A DNA stretch of 64,000 nucleotides from Pleomorphomonas carboxyditropha. GTDB lineage: Bacteria > Pseudomonadota > Alphaproteobacteria > Rhizobiales > Pleomorphomonadaceae. The first letter of the stretch is position 1, and the number at the start of each line of letters is the position of its first letter. The notes under the pieces were generated by a model. The model was not told the DNA's origin and searched no databases. It saw only the letters and a program-made list of their open reading frames with translations. Position numbers and translations under genes: made by a program. Below are positions 20,013 through 32,924 of this stretch, piece after piece. The stretch is from positions 310,001 to 374,000 of the forward strand of contig NZ_NQVN01000001.1 of NCBI RefSeq assembly GCF_002770725.1, read 5' to 3'.

Positions 20013-21134
20013 TCAGTCGCCGAGGGCGGCGTAAACGGCTTGAAAGACGTCCTTCGGGAAGGCGCCCGTGCAGCCTTCGAGGGCCGTGTTGGTGAAGATG
20101 ACAATCGTGAGGCCGGTCGCCGGATCGACGTACCATTGATGGCCGTAGATGCCGCCCCAGGCCCAGGTGCCGGGCCTACACGGCACGTTCTGCACGGATG
20201 GGTCGCGATAGATCGACCAGCCGTGCGAATATCCCTGGCCGGACGGCGCGGGATCGAGATCCACCGTATGCGCCTCGGTCAGAAGCGGCATCGAGGCCGC
20301 CGACAGCAGCGGCGCGCCGCCCTTGCGCATCGCCTCGAGGAAGACGAGAAAATCCTCGGCCGTGCCGATCATGCCGGCGCCGCCCGACGGGAAGGCCGTC
20401 CTGTCGAAGGCGCGGCCGGGCCAGAACAGCACGAAGCCGTCGCCGTCCTTGACGAGCTGGGTATCGCCCATGCGGATCGGCGGCGTGCCGTCGGCGTAGG
20501 GAACGGCCAGGCGGTCGGGATCGGTCGGCCAGAAGGCGGTGTCGGGCATGCCGAGCGGGTCGGTGACCCGGGCCTTGACGATCTCCGGCAGCGTCCGGCC
20601 GTCGGCCACTTCCATGATGCCGCCGAGCACGTCGATGCCGACCGAATAGCGCCAGCCGGTGCCGGGCGCAAAAGCGAGGGGCAGGGCGGCGATGCGCCTG
20701 ATGTTCTCGGCGAGGTCGAAGTCGGACGGACCGGTGCCGCCGCAAGCCGGCTTGCCGTTGCCGTTGTCCACCTCGTAGGTGAGGCCCGAGGTGTGCGTCA
20801 TAAGCTGCGAGATGGTGATCGGCGGCGCGCTGCCGTCGGCAAGGCGCGGTTGGAAGTCGGGCAGATAGCGGGTGACCGGATCGTCGAGCCGCAGCCGGCC
20901 GGCTTCGACCATGGCAAGGGCGGCCACCGAAACCATCGGCTTGGTCACCGAGGCCAGGCGGAAGAGGGTGCGCGGCGCCACCGGCCTCAGCGCTTCGCGG
21001 TCGAGGTAGCCGGCCTGCCGGCTGTAGACGAGCTCGCCGTCCAGCTCGATCAGGATGTTGGCGCCGACGATGGTCCGGCCCACGGCCCGGTCGACGACGG
21101 CGTCGACGGCCGAAAAATGAATGCCCCTGCCCAC
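20013..21134 (-). CDS. Serine hydrolase of the beta-lactamase/class C esterase family
   Basis: 373 residues, GTG start at 21134 with GGGAG at good spacing. Active-site SxxK tetrad in LASVTKPMVSV, the second motif YSV in WRYSVGIDVLGG, MTHTSGLTYEV loop and the GIYGHQWYVDP segment in place of the KTG strand. No signal peptide, so probably a cytoplasmic esterase (EstB-like) rather than a periplasmic beta-lactamase. Confidence 0.85.
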   Translation of the reverse strand: MGRGIHFSAVDAVVDRAVGRTIVGANILIELDGELVYSRQAGYLDREALRPVAPRTLFRLASVTKPMVSVAALAMVEAGRLRLDDPVTRYLPDFQPRLADGSAPPITISQLMTHTSGLTYEVDNGNGKPACGGTGPSDFDLAENIRRIAALPLAFAPGTGWRYSVGIDVLGGIMEVADGRTLPEIVKARVTDPLGMPDTAFWPTDPDRLAVPYADGTPPIRMGDTQLVKDGDGFVLFWPGRAFDRTAFPSGGAGMIGTAEDFLVFLEAMRKGGAPLLSAASMPLLTEAHTVDLDPAPSGQGYSHGWSIYRDPSVQNVPCRPGTWAWGGIYGHQWYVDPATGLTIVIFTNTALEGCTGAFPKDVFQAVYAALGD

Positions 21135-21243
21135 GTTGCCTTCTCCCTTTCCTTGCCTCGACAGACCGCTTCGGCGGCCGCGGGTGCCATCCTAATCCCT
21201 CGTTCCCCCGTTTGTGACAGGAAGAGCGAATGGAAAAACGGAA

Positions 21244-21267
21244 AAGGCCGCCCGAGGGGGCGGCCTT
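21244..21267 (-). terminator. Terminator of the small exported protein gene
   Basis: AAGGCCGCCC / GGGCGGCCTT with a 4-nt loop; the minus strand continues TTCCGTTTTTCC. It lies 48 bp past the stop of the gene ending at 21315. Confidence 0.7.
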
Positions 21268-21314
21268 CCCGACAAACGTCAGCTTTCGCCGACCGGTTGA
21301 GCTCAAGCTGACGA

Positions 21315-21677
21315 TCAGTTGCCCATCACGTCGCTGTTTTCGGCGAAGGGTATATTCCGCTGATGGGCGATCTCGGCGCTGGCGCCCGGCAGAATGGTCT
21401 TCGTCACGAAGTCGTTGCCGCTGGCCGCACCCGGATCGTATTCGACGACGGTGCTGGGAGCGGCGCCGTGGGTACCGACCACCGCGTTGCCGGCGACGGT
21501 GGCATAGCGCTGGGCATCCGCCTTGGCGGCGGCGGCGTTGGCCGGGTTCACCTGGGCGGGAGCCTCGACGAAGGTCGGCGAGGCATTGTCGGCGCCCGGA
21601 TCGAAGGAGGAAGCGGCGTTGGCGAGGGCGGGGGCCAGAACGATGGCGAAAGCGGCAGCGGTGAGGAAGGTCTTCAT
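21315..21677 (-). CDS. Small exported protein of unknown function
   Basis: 120 residues from ATG 21677 (GGAG upstream). Clear signal peptide (MKTFLTAAAFAIVLAPALANA, cleavage after ANA) followed by a short Ala/Asn/Thr-rich mature part of about 100 residues with repeated ASSFDPGADN and VVEYDPGAASGND phrases. Periplasmic or secreted. I do not recognise a family. Confidence 0.7.
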   Translation of the reverse strand: MKTFLTAAAFAIVLAPALANAASSFDPGADNASPTFVEAPAQVNPANAAAAKADAQRYATVAGNAVVGTHGAAPSTVVEYDPGAASGNDFVTKTILPGASAEIAHQRNIPFAENSDVMGN

Positions 21678-22150
21678 GATGATAACTCCGGTCTTCAAGT
21701 CTTGTTCGGGTCGTAAATTCTGTCGGGTGGCAGCGGGGAGGTTTTGCTCGCTGCCGATGACCTCTATCTGCACCTCGATCGATCACGGCGAAACCGGCCT
21801 CCGCTGACGAGTGCGCGTCGGGAAGGTGAACGCCGGATCGCGAAATCGTGTGGCCGGAGTTGAACGGCTTGGGCGGCGCTCGGTAAAACCGCGGTCTGCC
21901 GCGAAAAACCGCCTCGCCGCTGCTCAATGACGATCGGCGCCGGCGTGAATGACGGCGGCTTCCGTTCACGAAACGCATGCGCCTCGAGGCGACGTTTTTC
22001 TGGCAAAATCGGGAAAATGCGGGTTAGCCGCCTTCGAAGAGAAGGCAGCGGTGCCCTTCGTCCTCCGCGCGGGGTGGTTCGGGAGAACGAAAAGGCCCCC
22101 GCCGGGACCGGCAGGGGCCTTGGAAAGGCGCAGGGAAGAGGCCGGAAGGC
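21678..22150. other. 470-bp gap with only a terminator at its end
   Basis: Sequence upstream of the small exported protein gene. A short GGCAGCG...CGCTGCC hairpin near 21728 and the 12-bp palindrome CGCCTCGAGGCG near 21981 are visible, but no reading frame with homology and no recognisable RNA. Confidence 0.4.
22092..22121 (-). terminator. Terminator of grxD
   Basis: AAGGCCCC-C-GCCGG pairs with CCGGC-A-GGGGCCTT (13 pairs, one mismatch); on the minus strand it is followed by TTCGTTCT. Ends the purL-bolA-grxD transcript. Confidence 0.75.
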
Positions 22151-22492
<342 letters not shown>

Positions 22493-22543
22493 GGGTCTAC
22501 CTCGGTCGGTCGGATTCAAGGTCCGAATTGGAAGCATTCAAAG

Positions 22544-22774
22544 TTAAGGCGCGCTGGTCTGAAGCGCAAGGGCATGCAGCTCGCCGCCCATCTTTCCCTT
22601 GAGCGCATCGTAGACCAACTGATGCTGCTTGACCCGCGTCAGGCCGCGAAAAGCTTCCGATACGACGATGGCCGAATAGTGGTCGCCGTCGCCGGCGAGG
22701 TCGCGAATTTCGACGCTGGCGTCCGGCAGCGCTTCCTTGATCATCGCCTCGATGTCTCTTGCCTGCATGGCCAT
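22544..22774 (-). CDS. BolA/IbaG-family protein
   Basis: 76 residues from ATG 22774 (GAGGGG upstream). Short BolA: IKEALPDASVEIRDLAGDGDHYSAIVVS and FRGLTRVKQHQLVYDAL, with the conserved His that ligates the Grx-bound [2Fe-2S] cluster. Encoded 51 bp from grxD, matching the known BolA-Grx partnership. Located behind purL as in many Rhizobiales. Confidence 0.92.
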   Translation of the reverse strand: MAMQARDIEAMIKEALPDASVEIRDLAGDGDHYSAIVVSEAFRGLTRVKQHQLVYDALKGKMGGELHALALQTSAP

Positions 22775-22925
22775 GTCGAACACCCCTCTTTTCGTTGCCG
22801 GCCGGCAATCTCCCGGCCTCATCCGATCAGATGGCATCATCCGGTCAAAAAGGAAATGCTCAAGGCTCATACCTTCGAGCATATTCGGTCGGCCCGGACA
22901 GGGTCCAGTCCAAGCCTGATACGCC

Positions 22926-25130
<2,205 letters not shown>

Positions 25131-25213
25131 GGGCAATCCCCTTGGGCGATGGTCCCTCGTCGGACCGGCGGCGGGCCGGTCCGTCCGGCCTCACGCCCCG
25201 GCCCGCATGTCTG

Positions 25214-25885
25214 TCAGGCGGCGACGGCCTGGATAACGCTCTCGAACAGGCCGCGGCCGTCGAGGCCGCCGTGCAGCGCCTCGATCAGGTTTTCCGGGTG
25301 CGGCATCATGCCGAGCACGTTGCCGGCCTCGTTGAGGATGCCGGCGATGTCGTTGATCGAGCCGTTGGGATTGGTGCCTTCGGCATAGCGGAAGGCGACG
25401 CGGCCGTCGTCCTCGAGGCGGGCCAGCGTCTCGGGATCGGCGAAATAGTTGCCGTCATGGTGCGCCACCGGGCAGCGAATCACCTGCCCCTTGGCATAGG
25501 CGCGGGTGAAATCGGTGGCGTTGTTGATCACCCGCAGCTTCACTTCCTTGCAGACGAAACGGAGGTGGGCGTTGCGCATCAGCGCGCCGGGCAACAGGCC
25601 CGCCTCGGTCAGGATCTGGAAGCCGTTGCAGACGCCGAGGACGCGGACGCCGGCCTTCGCCTTCCTCGCCACGTCGAGCATGGCCGGCGAGCGGGCGGCG
25701 ATGGCGCCGCAGCGCAGGTAGTCGCCGTAGGAGAAGCCGCCGGGCAGGACGATCAGGTCGACGTCGGGCAGCGTGGCGTCCTGGTGCCAGACCACGGTCG
25801 GCCTGTTACCGGTGACGTCGTGGAGCGCCTTGACCATGTCGTGGTCGCGGTTGGAGCCGGGAAAGAGGACGACGGCCGAGCGCAT
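25214..25885 (-). CDS. purQ: Phosphoribosylformylglycinamidine synthase subunit PurQ (glutaminase)
   Basis: 223 residues. Class I glutamine amidotransferase that supplies ammonia to PurL. Nucleophile Cys in [21 protein letters not shown], His-Glu pair in [15 protein letters not shown], and [17 protein letters not shown] 25885 with GAGGAG. Flanked by purL and a tiny membrane peptide gene in the purS-purQ-purL unit. Confidence 0.96.
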   Translation of the reverse strand: MRSAVVLFPGSNRDHDMVKALHDVTGNRPTVVWHQDATLPDVDLIVLPGGFSYGDYLRCGAIAARSPAMLDVARKAKAGVRVLGVCNGFQILTEAGLLPGALMRNAHLRFVCKEVKLRVINNATDFTRAYAKGQVIRCPVAHHDGNYFADPETLARLEDDGRVAFRYAEGTNPNGSINDIAGILNEAGNVLGMMPHPENLIEALHGGLDGRGLFESVIQAVAA

Positions 25886-25905
25886 ATCGTTTTCTCCTCG
25901 AAGGG

Positions 25906-26025
25906 TCAGGGCATCAGGAACAGGATGGCGAAGGCGGCGGCAACGACCGGAATACCGATGAAGATCGCCGCCTTGATCAGCATGAAGCGGATGATCCGGC
26001 GCGTATCGTCGGAACCGTCGGCCAT
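25906..26025 (-). CDS. PurS-associated 39-residue membrane peptide
   Basis: ATG at 26025 and TGA at 25906-25908 give 39 residues: a polar [16 protein letters not shown] head, one transmembrane helix ([20 protein letters not shown]) and a final Pro. It lies 7 bp after purS and 20 bp before purQ, in the same direction. Alphaproteobacterial genomes commonly carry such a small membrane protein between these genes, annotated as FGAM-synthase-associated. Role unknown; tethering or regulating the PurSQL complex at the membrane is a guess. Confidence 0.75.
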   Translation of the reverse strand: MADGSDDTRRIIRFMLIKAAIFIGIPVVAAAFAILFLMP

Positions 26026-26032
26026 GCCCGCC

Positions 26033-26275
26033 TCAGCCGAGAACGGCGATGTCGTAGTTCTCGATGACGGTGTTGGCGAGCAGCTTCTCGCACATGTCGG
26101 CCACCGTTGCGCGGGCCTTGTCCGGGTCGGTCTCGGCGAGGGCGAGGTCGACGATCTTGCCCTGGCGGGCGCCGTCGATGCCGGCGAACCCGAGGCCGCG
26201 CAGCGCGCCCTCGATCGCCTTGCCCTGCGGATCGAGAACGCCCGCCTTGAGGGTGATGGTGACGCGCACTTTCAT
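26033..26275 (-). CDS. purS: Phosphoribosylformylglycinamidine synthase subunit PurS
   Basis: 80 residues from ATG 26275. Small dimeric bridge between PurQ and PurL. MKVRVTITLKAGVLDPQGKAIEGALRGLGF is the family N-terminus; CEKLLANTVIENYDIAVL the C-terminus. First gene of the purSQL unit after the purC terminator. Confidence 0.95.
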   Translation of the reverse strand: MKVRVTITLKAGVLDPQGKAIEGALRGLGFAGIDGARQGKIVDLALAETDPDKARATVADMCEKLLANTVIENYDIAVLG

Positions 26276-26294
26276 GGCCGTATCCCGAAAATAA

Positions 26295-26323
26295 AGAACG
26301 CCGGGGGAATAACCCGGCGTTCT
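26295..26323 (-). terminator. Terminator between purC and purS
   Basis: AGAACGCCGGG / CCCGGCGTTCT, 11 bp, 7-nt loop, followed on the minus strand by TTATTTTC. It separates purC from purSQL, so purSQL either has its own promoter or depends on read-through. Confidence 0.8.
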
Positions 26324-26390
26324 CGGATTCACAAGTCGGTTTTCGCGGCGTTCCGCCGGTTCTGCGCGCCGATTTTTGCGGCGCCGGGCG

Positions 26391-27155
26391 TCATTTCACC
26401 AAGGTCGGGCCGGAGGGGCGCGTCTGCTCGGATTCGTTGAGGATGCCGAGGCGGCGGGCGACTTCGGTGTAGCTTTCGACGAGGCCGCCCATATCCTTGC
26501 GGAAGCGGTCCTTGTCGAGGCGGTCGCCGGTGGCGATGTCCCACAGGCGGCAACTGTCGGGGCTGATCTCGTCGGCGACGACGATGCGCATCATGTCGCC
26601 TTCCCAGAGGCGGCCGCATTCCATCTTGAAGTCGACGAGGCGGATGCCGACGCCGAGGAACAGGCCGGCCAGGAAGTCGTTGACGCGGATGGCCAGCGCC
26701 ATGATGTCGTCGATTTCCTGCGGCGAGGCCCAGCCGAAGGCGGTGATATGCTCCTCGGAGACCATCGGGTCCTTGAGCTCGTCGCTCTTGAAGTAGAACT
26801 CGATGATCGAGCGCGGCAGTTGCGTGCCTTCCTCGATGCCCAAACGCGTGGCGATCGAGCCGGCGGCGACGTTGCGCACCACCACCTCAAGCGGGATGAT
26901 CTCCACCTCGCGGATCAACTGCTCGCGCATGTTGAGCCGGCGGATGAAATGGGTGGGGATGCCCATGTTGTTGAGATGGGTGAAGAGATATTCCGAAATC
27001 CGGTTGTTCAGAACACCCTTGCCGTCGATGATCTCGTGCTTCTTGGCATTGAACGCCGTGGCGTCGTCCTTGAAGTGTTGAATCAACGTACCCGGTTCGG
27101 GACCTTCGTACAGGATCTTGGCCTTACCTTCGTAGATACGCCGGCGGCGGTTCAT
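26391..27155 (-). CDS. purC: Phosphoribosylaminoimidazole-succinocarboxamide synthase (SAICAR synthetase)
   Basis: 254 residues from ATG 27155, the usual length in this group (the frame is open 20 codons further). Joins aspartate to CAIR with ATP. N-terminal [21 protein letters not shown], nucleotide/substrate block [22 protein letters not shown], and [12 protein letters not shown] plus [15 protein letters not shown]. Upstream of the purSQL unit. Confidence 0.95.
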   Translation of the reverse strand: MNRRRRIYEGKAKILYEGPEPGTLIQHFKDDATAFNAKKHEIIDGKGVLNNRISEYLFTHLNNMGIPTHFIRRLNMREQLIREVEIIPLEVVVRNVAAGSIATRLGIEEGTQLPRSIIEFYFKSDELKDPMVSEEHITAFGWASPQEIDDIMALAIRVNDFLAGLFLGVGIRLVDFKMECGRLWEGDMMRIVVADEISPDSCRLWDIATGDRLDKDRFRKDMGGLVESYTEVARRLGILNESEQTRPSGPTLVK

Positions 27156-27535
27156 GGGGATATACCGTGGTCTGTTGATGAAATCCATGAGGCCGGGGCT
27201 CCGGGTGCGATTCACAAATTAGCCCGCTTGTTGCCTCGGCGGGAGTTCAGGATGCGTCGACACTCCGACCGGCATGCAAGGCCCGCCAGCGTGGATGCAT
27301 TCTAAGCACAGAAAGCGGGCGAACTGACGTCCGCCCGCTCCCTCGCCTGGCTGCACACTATCCGATCGGGTCGCGGATAACAATCCCGTCCGCCTGCAAT
27401 TTCGCGTAGTGGTCATTCCTTAACTCTAAATGTTATTTACCGACTTCCGTCCAAGTTGATCACGAGGCCGTGAAAACATATATTTGAAGCAAGGAGAGTG
27501 TTTGAGCTTTCGCCTTTGAGAGAAAGGAGGTTCGG
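27156..27535. other. Divergent gap between purC and the zeta-type inhibitor gene
   Basis: 380 bp that must hold both promoters. AGCGGGCG...CGCCCGCT (27311-27338) forms a hairpin of 8 bp. Sequence after 27360 is AT-richer. No gene or known RNA motif seen. Confidence 0.4.
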
Positions 27536-27919
27536 ATGTCCACGACATGGAGCCGAAGCCTGCCTTTGTCCGGCGGAAGTAGTCACAACGGCACCATCGC
27601 AGTCTTCGACAATCGGGAAAAAGCCTTCGAGATCAAGTTCGCCCGCGACGAGGAGCTGAAGTTCCGCGCCACGGCGCGCCGCAACAAGCTCATCGGCCTG
27701 TGGGCGGCGGAAAAATTGGGTATGGGCGAACCCGAGGCGGCCGACTATGCTCGCACCGTCGTTCTCGCGGATCTCACCCGGGTCGGCGGCCGCGACGTCT
27801 TCGCCAAGCTGACGGACGATCTCGCCAATGCCGGCATTGCCGTGACGGGCGACGAGATACAGGCGGCGATGCGCGACTTCATGGCGCGCGCCGAACTCGA
27901 GGTCAGGGCCGAACCCTGA
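27536..27919 (+). CDS. DUF1476 protein, F1-ATPase inhibitor zeta subunit type
   Basis: 127 residues. The body FDNREKAFEIKFARDEELKFRATARRNKLIGLWAAEKLGM matches the alphaproteobacterial zeta subunit, whose N-terminal segment enters F1 and blocks ATP hydrolysis. A strong AGGAGG lies 6 nt before ATG 27536, so the start is firm and adds about 22 residues (MSTTWSRSLPLSGGSSHNGTI...) ahead of the usual beginning. C-terminal helices with DVFAKLTDDLANAGI complete the fold. Confidence 0.85.
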   Translation: MSTTWSRSLPLSGGSSHNGTIAVFDNREKAFEIKFARDEELKFRATARRNKLIGLWAAEKLGMGEPEAADYARTVVLADLTRVGGRDVFAKLTDDLANAGIAVTGDEIQAAMRDFMARAELEVRAEP

Positions 27920-27938
27920 CCCGTCCGAAAGGGAGACG

Positions 27939-28709
27939 ATGGAACGTCCGTCCTTGCGCGCCGCTCTTGCCGGCGATCGTCCGCTCCGGGTTGGCTGGTC
28001 CTGCCTGCCCGATCCGCTCACCACCGAAACGATGGTCCGCGCCGGCTTCGAGGCGCTGTTGCTCGACCTGCAGCACGGCATGATCGACATGGGCGCCGCG
28101 CCCGCCATGCTCGCCGCCATCCGGGCCGCCGGCGGCTACGCGCTCGCCCGCGTTCCGGTCGGCGAATACCAGTCGGCCTCCCGCCTTGTCGACTGGGGCG
28201 CCGAAATGGTGGTGGCGCCGATGATCGAGACGGTGGACGACGCCCGCGCCTTCGCGTCCTTCATGAAATATCCGCCGGATGGCCTGCGCTCCTACGGGCC
28301 GGCCCGCGCCGTCCAGCTATCCGGTCTTTCGGCCGAGGCCTACCGCACCTCGGCCAACGGCTCGACGCTGGCCGTGGTGATGATCGAGACGCGCTCGGCG
28401 CTGGCCAATCTCGACGCCATCCTGGCGGTGCCCGGGATCGACGGCGTGTTCGTCGGCCCCTACGACCTGTCCATCGCGCTGTCGCCGGACGGCGAGCCGG
28501 GGCTCGACCGGCCCGACACCATCGCCGCCATGGAGCGGGTGGTGCGGCAGACGAAGGCGGCCGGCAAGGTGTGCGGCGCCTTTGGGGCGAACGCGGCGCT
28601 GGTGCGCCGCTATCTCGGCCTCGGTTTCACCTTCGCCACGCTGTCGACCGACATGGACCTGATCGCCGGTGCCGTGAAGGCGGCGATCGCCGAGGTGGAG
28701 AGCGCCTGA
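27939..28709 (+). CDS. HpcH/HpaI-family aldolase
   Basis: 256 residues. Class II pyruvate-type aldolase/citrate-lyase-beta fold. Motifs are LLLDLQHGMIDMG (substrate Arg/His region equivalents), VDWGAEMVVAPMIETVDDARAF (metal-binding Glu), GVFVGPYDLSIALS (metal Asp) and FTFATLSTDMDLI. Probably cleaves 2-keto-3-deoxy or hydroxy-keto acids to pyruvate and an aldehyde; the natural substrate is unknown. 19 bp behind the inhibitor gene, likely co-transcribed. Confidence 0.88.
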   Translation: MERPSLRAALAGDRPLRVGWSCLPDPLTTETMVRAGFEALLLDLQHGMIDMGAAPAMLAAIRAAGGYALARVPVGEYQSASRLVDWGAEMVVAPMIETVDDARAFASFMKYPPDGLRSYGPARAVQLSGLSAEAYRTSANGSTLAVVMIETRSALANLDAILAVPGIDGVFVGPYDLSIALSPDGEPGLDRPDTIAAMERVVRQTKAAGKVCGAFGANAALVRRYLGLGFTFATLSTDMDLIAGAVKAAIAEVESA

Positions 28710-28724
28710 TATTCGCGGCGCCTC

Positions 28725-29285
28725 TCAGGGCGCCGCCGGCGCGCTGGCCCGCTTCAGCAGCATGGCGAAGCGCGTCAGTCCCTCCGGCCAGGGGCCGTAG
28801 CCGGTGTCGCCGTTGATGTGGCCGGCAAAACCCGCGTCGACGAAGTCCGACCCCCAGGCGGCGGCGTATTCGTCGGCCCGCTCGAAGACGCAATAGGGAT
28901 CGTCGCGGCTCGCCACCAGCATCGACGGGAAGGGCAGGGGATCGGTGGAGAGGCCGGCGAAGCTCCTGATCTCCGGCTCCTCGAGACGGTCGACGTCGGG
29001 CAGGCCGACCAGGAAGGCGGCCGCCACCTTGCGTCCGACATAGGGCGCGGCATGGATCACCGTGGCGACGCCGAGCGAATGGGCGACCAGCACCACCGGC
29101 CGGCTCGCCTTGCCGATGGCGATGCCGAGCGCCGACACCCAGGCGTCGCGGTCGGGCCGGGTCCAGTCGCGCTGGGCGACGCGGCGCGCCGTCGGCAGGC
29201 GCTTTTCCCAGCGGCTCTGCCAGTGGTCGGGACCGGAATTATTCCAGCCGGGGACGATGAGGATGTCGCATTCCGAGGTTTTCAT
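28725..29285 (-). CDS. Alpha/beta hydrolase, RBBP9/YdeN family
   Basis: 186 residues from ATG 29285. Small serine hydrolase: N-terminal ILIVPGWNNSGPDHWQSRWE, nucleophile Ser in VLVAHSLGVATV, Asp in LVASRDDPYCVFERA, His in GHINGDTGYGPWPEG. Cytoplasmic, substrate unknown. Convergent with the aldolase gene. Confidence 0.88.
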   Translation of the reverse strand: MKTSECDILIVPGWNNSGPDHWQSRWEKRLPTARRVAQRDWTRPDRDAWVSALGIAIGKASRPVVLVAHSLGVATVIHAAPYVGRKVAAAFLVGLPDVDRLEEPEIRSFAGLSTDPLPFPSMLVASRDDPYCVFERADEYAAAWGSDFVDAGFAGHINGDTGYGPWPEGLTRFAMLLKRASAPAAP

Positions 29286-29588
29286 GCCGGAAACTTGACC
29301 GGGATTCCCTTGAAAAGCAAGGCAGCCGCGTCCGCCGGAGCGGGGCACGGCAGCATGTTCGTCCTCCGCCGTCCCGAGGTCGCCGCGGCCTGCCGTTCAT
29401 GTAGAGAGTCAAGCCGTTATGAGGAGTCGAATCAACGGCTTGCCGGCGGACGTTGCGACGGCCGGGCGGAAGCTGAGACATTGATTCAAGGTCCTGCTAT
29501 TCAGAATCCGGACGCATAAAAAGGCCGGGCAGGTATGCCGCCCGGCCGTCTTCATGTTTCGATTCAGGTGGAAGCGCCGGCGCCGCGC
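29286..29588. other. 303-bp gap, terminator only
   Basis: No supportable gene. The right end holds the purB terminator. Confidence 0.4.
29518..29548 (-). terminator. Terminator of purB
   Basis: GGCCGGGC / GCCCGGCC (29523-29530 with 29540-29547), followed on the minus strand by five T residues. Confidence 0.8.
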
Positions 29589-30914
<1,326 letters not shown>

Positions 30915-31066
30915 GGCTCGGCCTTCTCTTGAGGGGATGGCGCGCGGTTTAGCAGGAAGGACGGGAGGGCTCAACCTGAGTCGGAACGGCGAAATCCGGC
31001 CGCCTGATCGGCGTTTCGCGCCTTGATTCCGAAAAGCCAGCCAAGCTACTGATCTTTCCGATGAAT

Positions 31067-31627
31067 TCAGGCCTCGCCGTAGTGGCGATCGTGGTAGATC
31101 AGCACTTCCTTGGCGCCCTCGGGATCGCGCGGCTTGGTCGTGGTGGCGATCACCGTGCCGAAGTAGACGGTGTGCGAGCCGACGTCCTGGAAGGACAGGA
31201 GGCGGCAGTCGAGCGCCATGACGGCTCCGGCCAGCACCGGCGAGCCGGTGGAAAGCGTGGTCCAGTCGCCGTGCCGGAACCGATCTTCCAGGTGCAGGCC
31301 GGTCCGGCCGGCAAAAATGTTGGCCAGCGTCACTGCATCTTTGGGTAGCAGATTGATCGAGAACTGGGCATTTTCCTGCATCAGCCCGTTTTGCGGGCTC
31401 TTGCGGTTGAGGCAGACCACGACGGTGGGCGGATCGTCGGACACCGAGGCGACGGCGGTGGCCGTGAAGCCGGCTTTTCCCGCCGGGCCGGCGGTGGTGA
31501 CGATGTTGACGCCCGAGGGAAGGCGGGCGATGGCGTCGCGGAACGCCTCGCTGGCGACCGACTGCGCGGCGGCGGTGGCGCTTTGCTGTGCCGCGAAACC
31601 GCGGTCGGCGGTGCTGTCGGTTGCCAT
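31067..31627 (-). CDS. Flavin reductase domain protein
   Basis: 186 residues. FMN-binding split-barrel: LPSGVNIVTTAGPAGKAGFTATAVASVSDDPPTVVVCLNRKS, then FSINLLPKDA and the final HYGEA that closes the flavin site. Family members reduce FMN with NAD(P)H for a partner monooxygenase (HpaC, RutF). No monooxygenase gene is adjacent, so the partner is unknown. A Ser/Ala/Gln-rich N-terminal 25 residues precedes the domain. Confidence 0.87.
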   Translation of the reverse strand: MATDSTADRGFAAQQSATAAAQSVASEAFRDAIARLPSGVNIVTTAGPAGKAGFTATAVASVSDDPPTVVVCLNRKSPQNGLMQENAQFSINLLPKDAVTLANIFAGRTGLHLEDRFRHGDWTTLSTGSPVLAGAVMALDCRLLSFQDVGSHTVYFGTVIATTTKPRDPEGAKEVLIYHDRHYGEA

Positions 31628-32001
31628 CCTTGCCCTCGCAAAGCGAATCCGTTGATCTCCTTAGGCTTATCACGAACCGAACGGCGGGCGGACCCCCCAT
31701 ATTACTGCCACGGCAAAAACGGCAAACTTCTTGCATGGGCCAGGCGGGGTGCGGCTGGCACTTTGATCGAGCCTTTCCGGAGATTACGCGTAAATCACCG
31801 GGAAAATCGACATGAGTGGTGATATCCTCCGGATATCAGCGGAATTTGCCGGCGTTTTCTTTACGAGGAGGGATTCCGGATGGAATGACAAGGGGCTCGG
31901 TTGTGTTGATCAATCGATCCTGTTAATGGAATCCATAACGCCCACAAATGAAGCAGCCACGAAAATGCTGCCACGGGGCGACTGCAGGGGGTCTCAATTT
32001 C
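31628..32001. promoter_or_regulatory. Upstream region of the liv operon with two palindromes
   Basis: 374 bp, AT-richer than average. TGATATCC-TCC-GGATATCA (31820-31838, 8-bp arms) and TTACGCGTAA (31785-31794) are candidate regulator sites. A reading frame from 31812 runs out of frame through livH into livM and is not a gene. No riboswitch recognised. Confidence 0.4.
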
Positions 32002-32922
<921 letters not shown>

Positions 32923-32924
32923 CC

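Noticed and set aside
31740..31800. CTGGCAC-type sigma-54 promoter upstream of livH
   Set aside because: A CTGGCAC is present near 31753, but no TTGC element follows at the required spacing.
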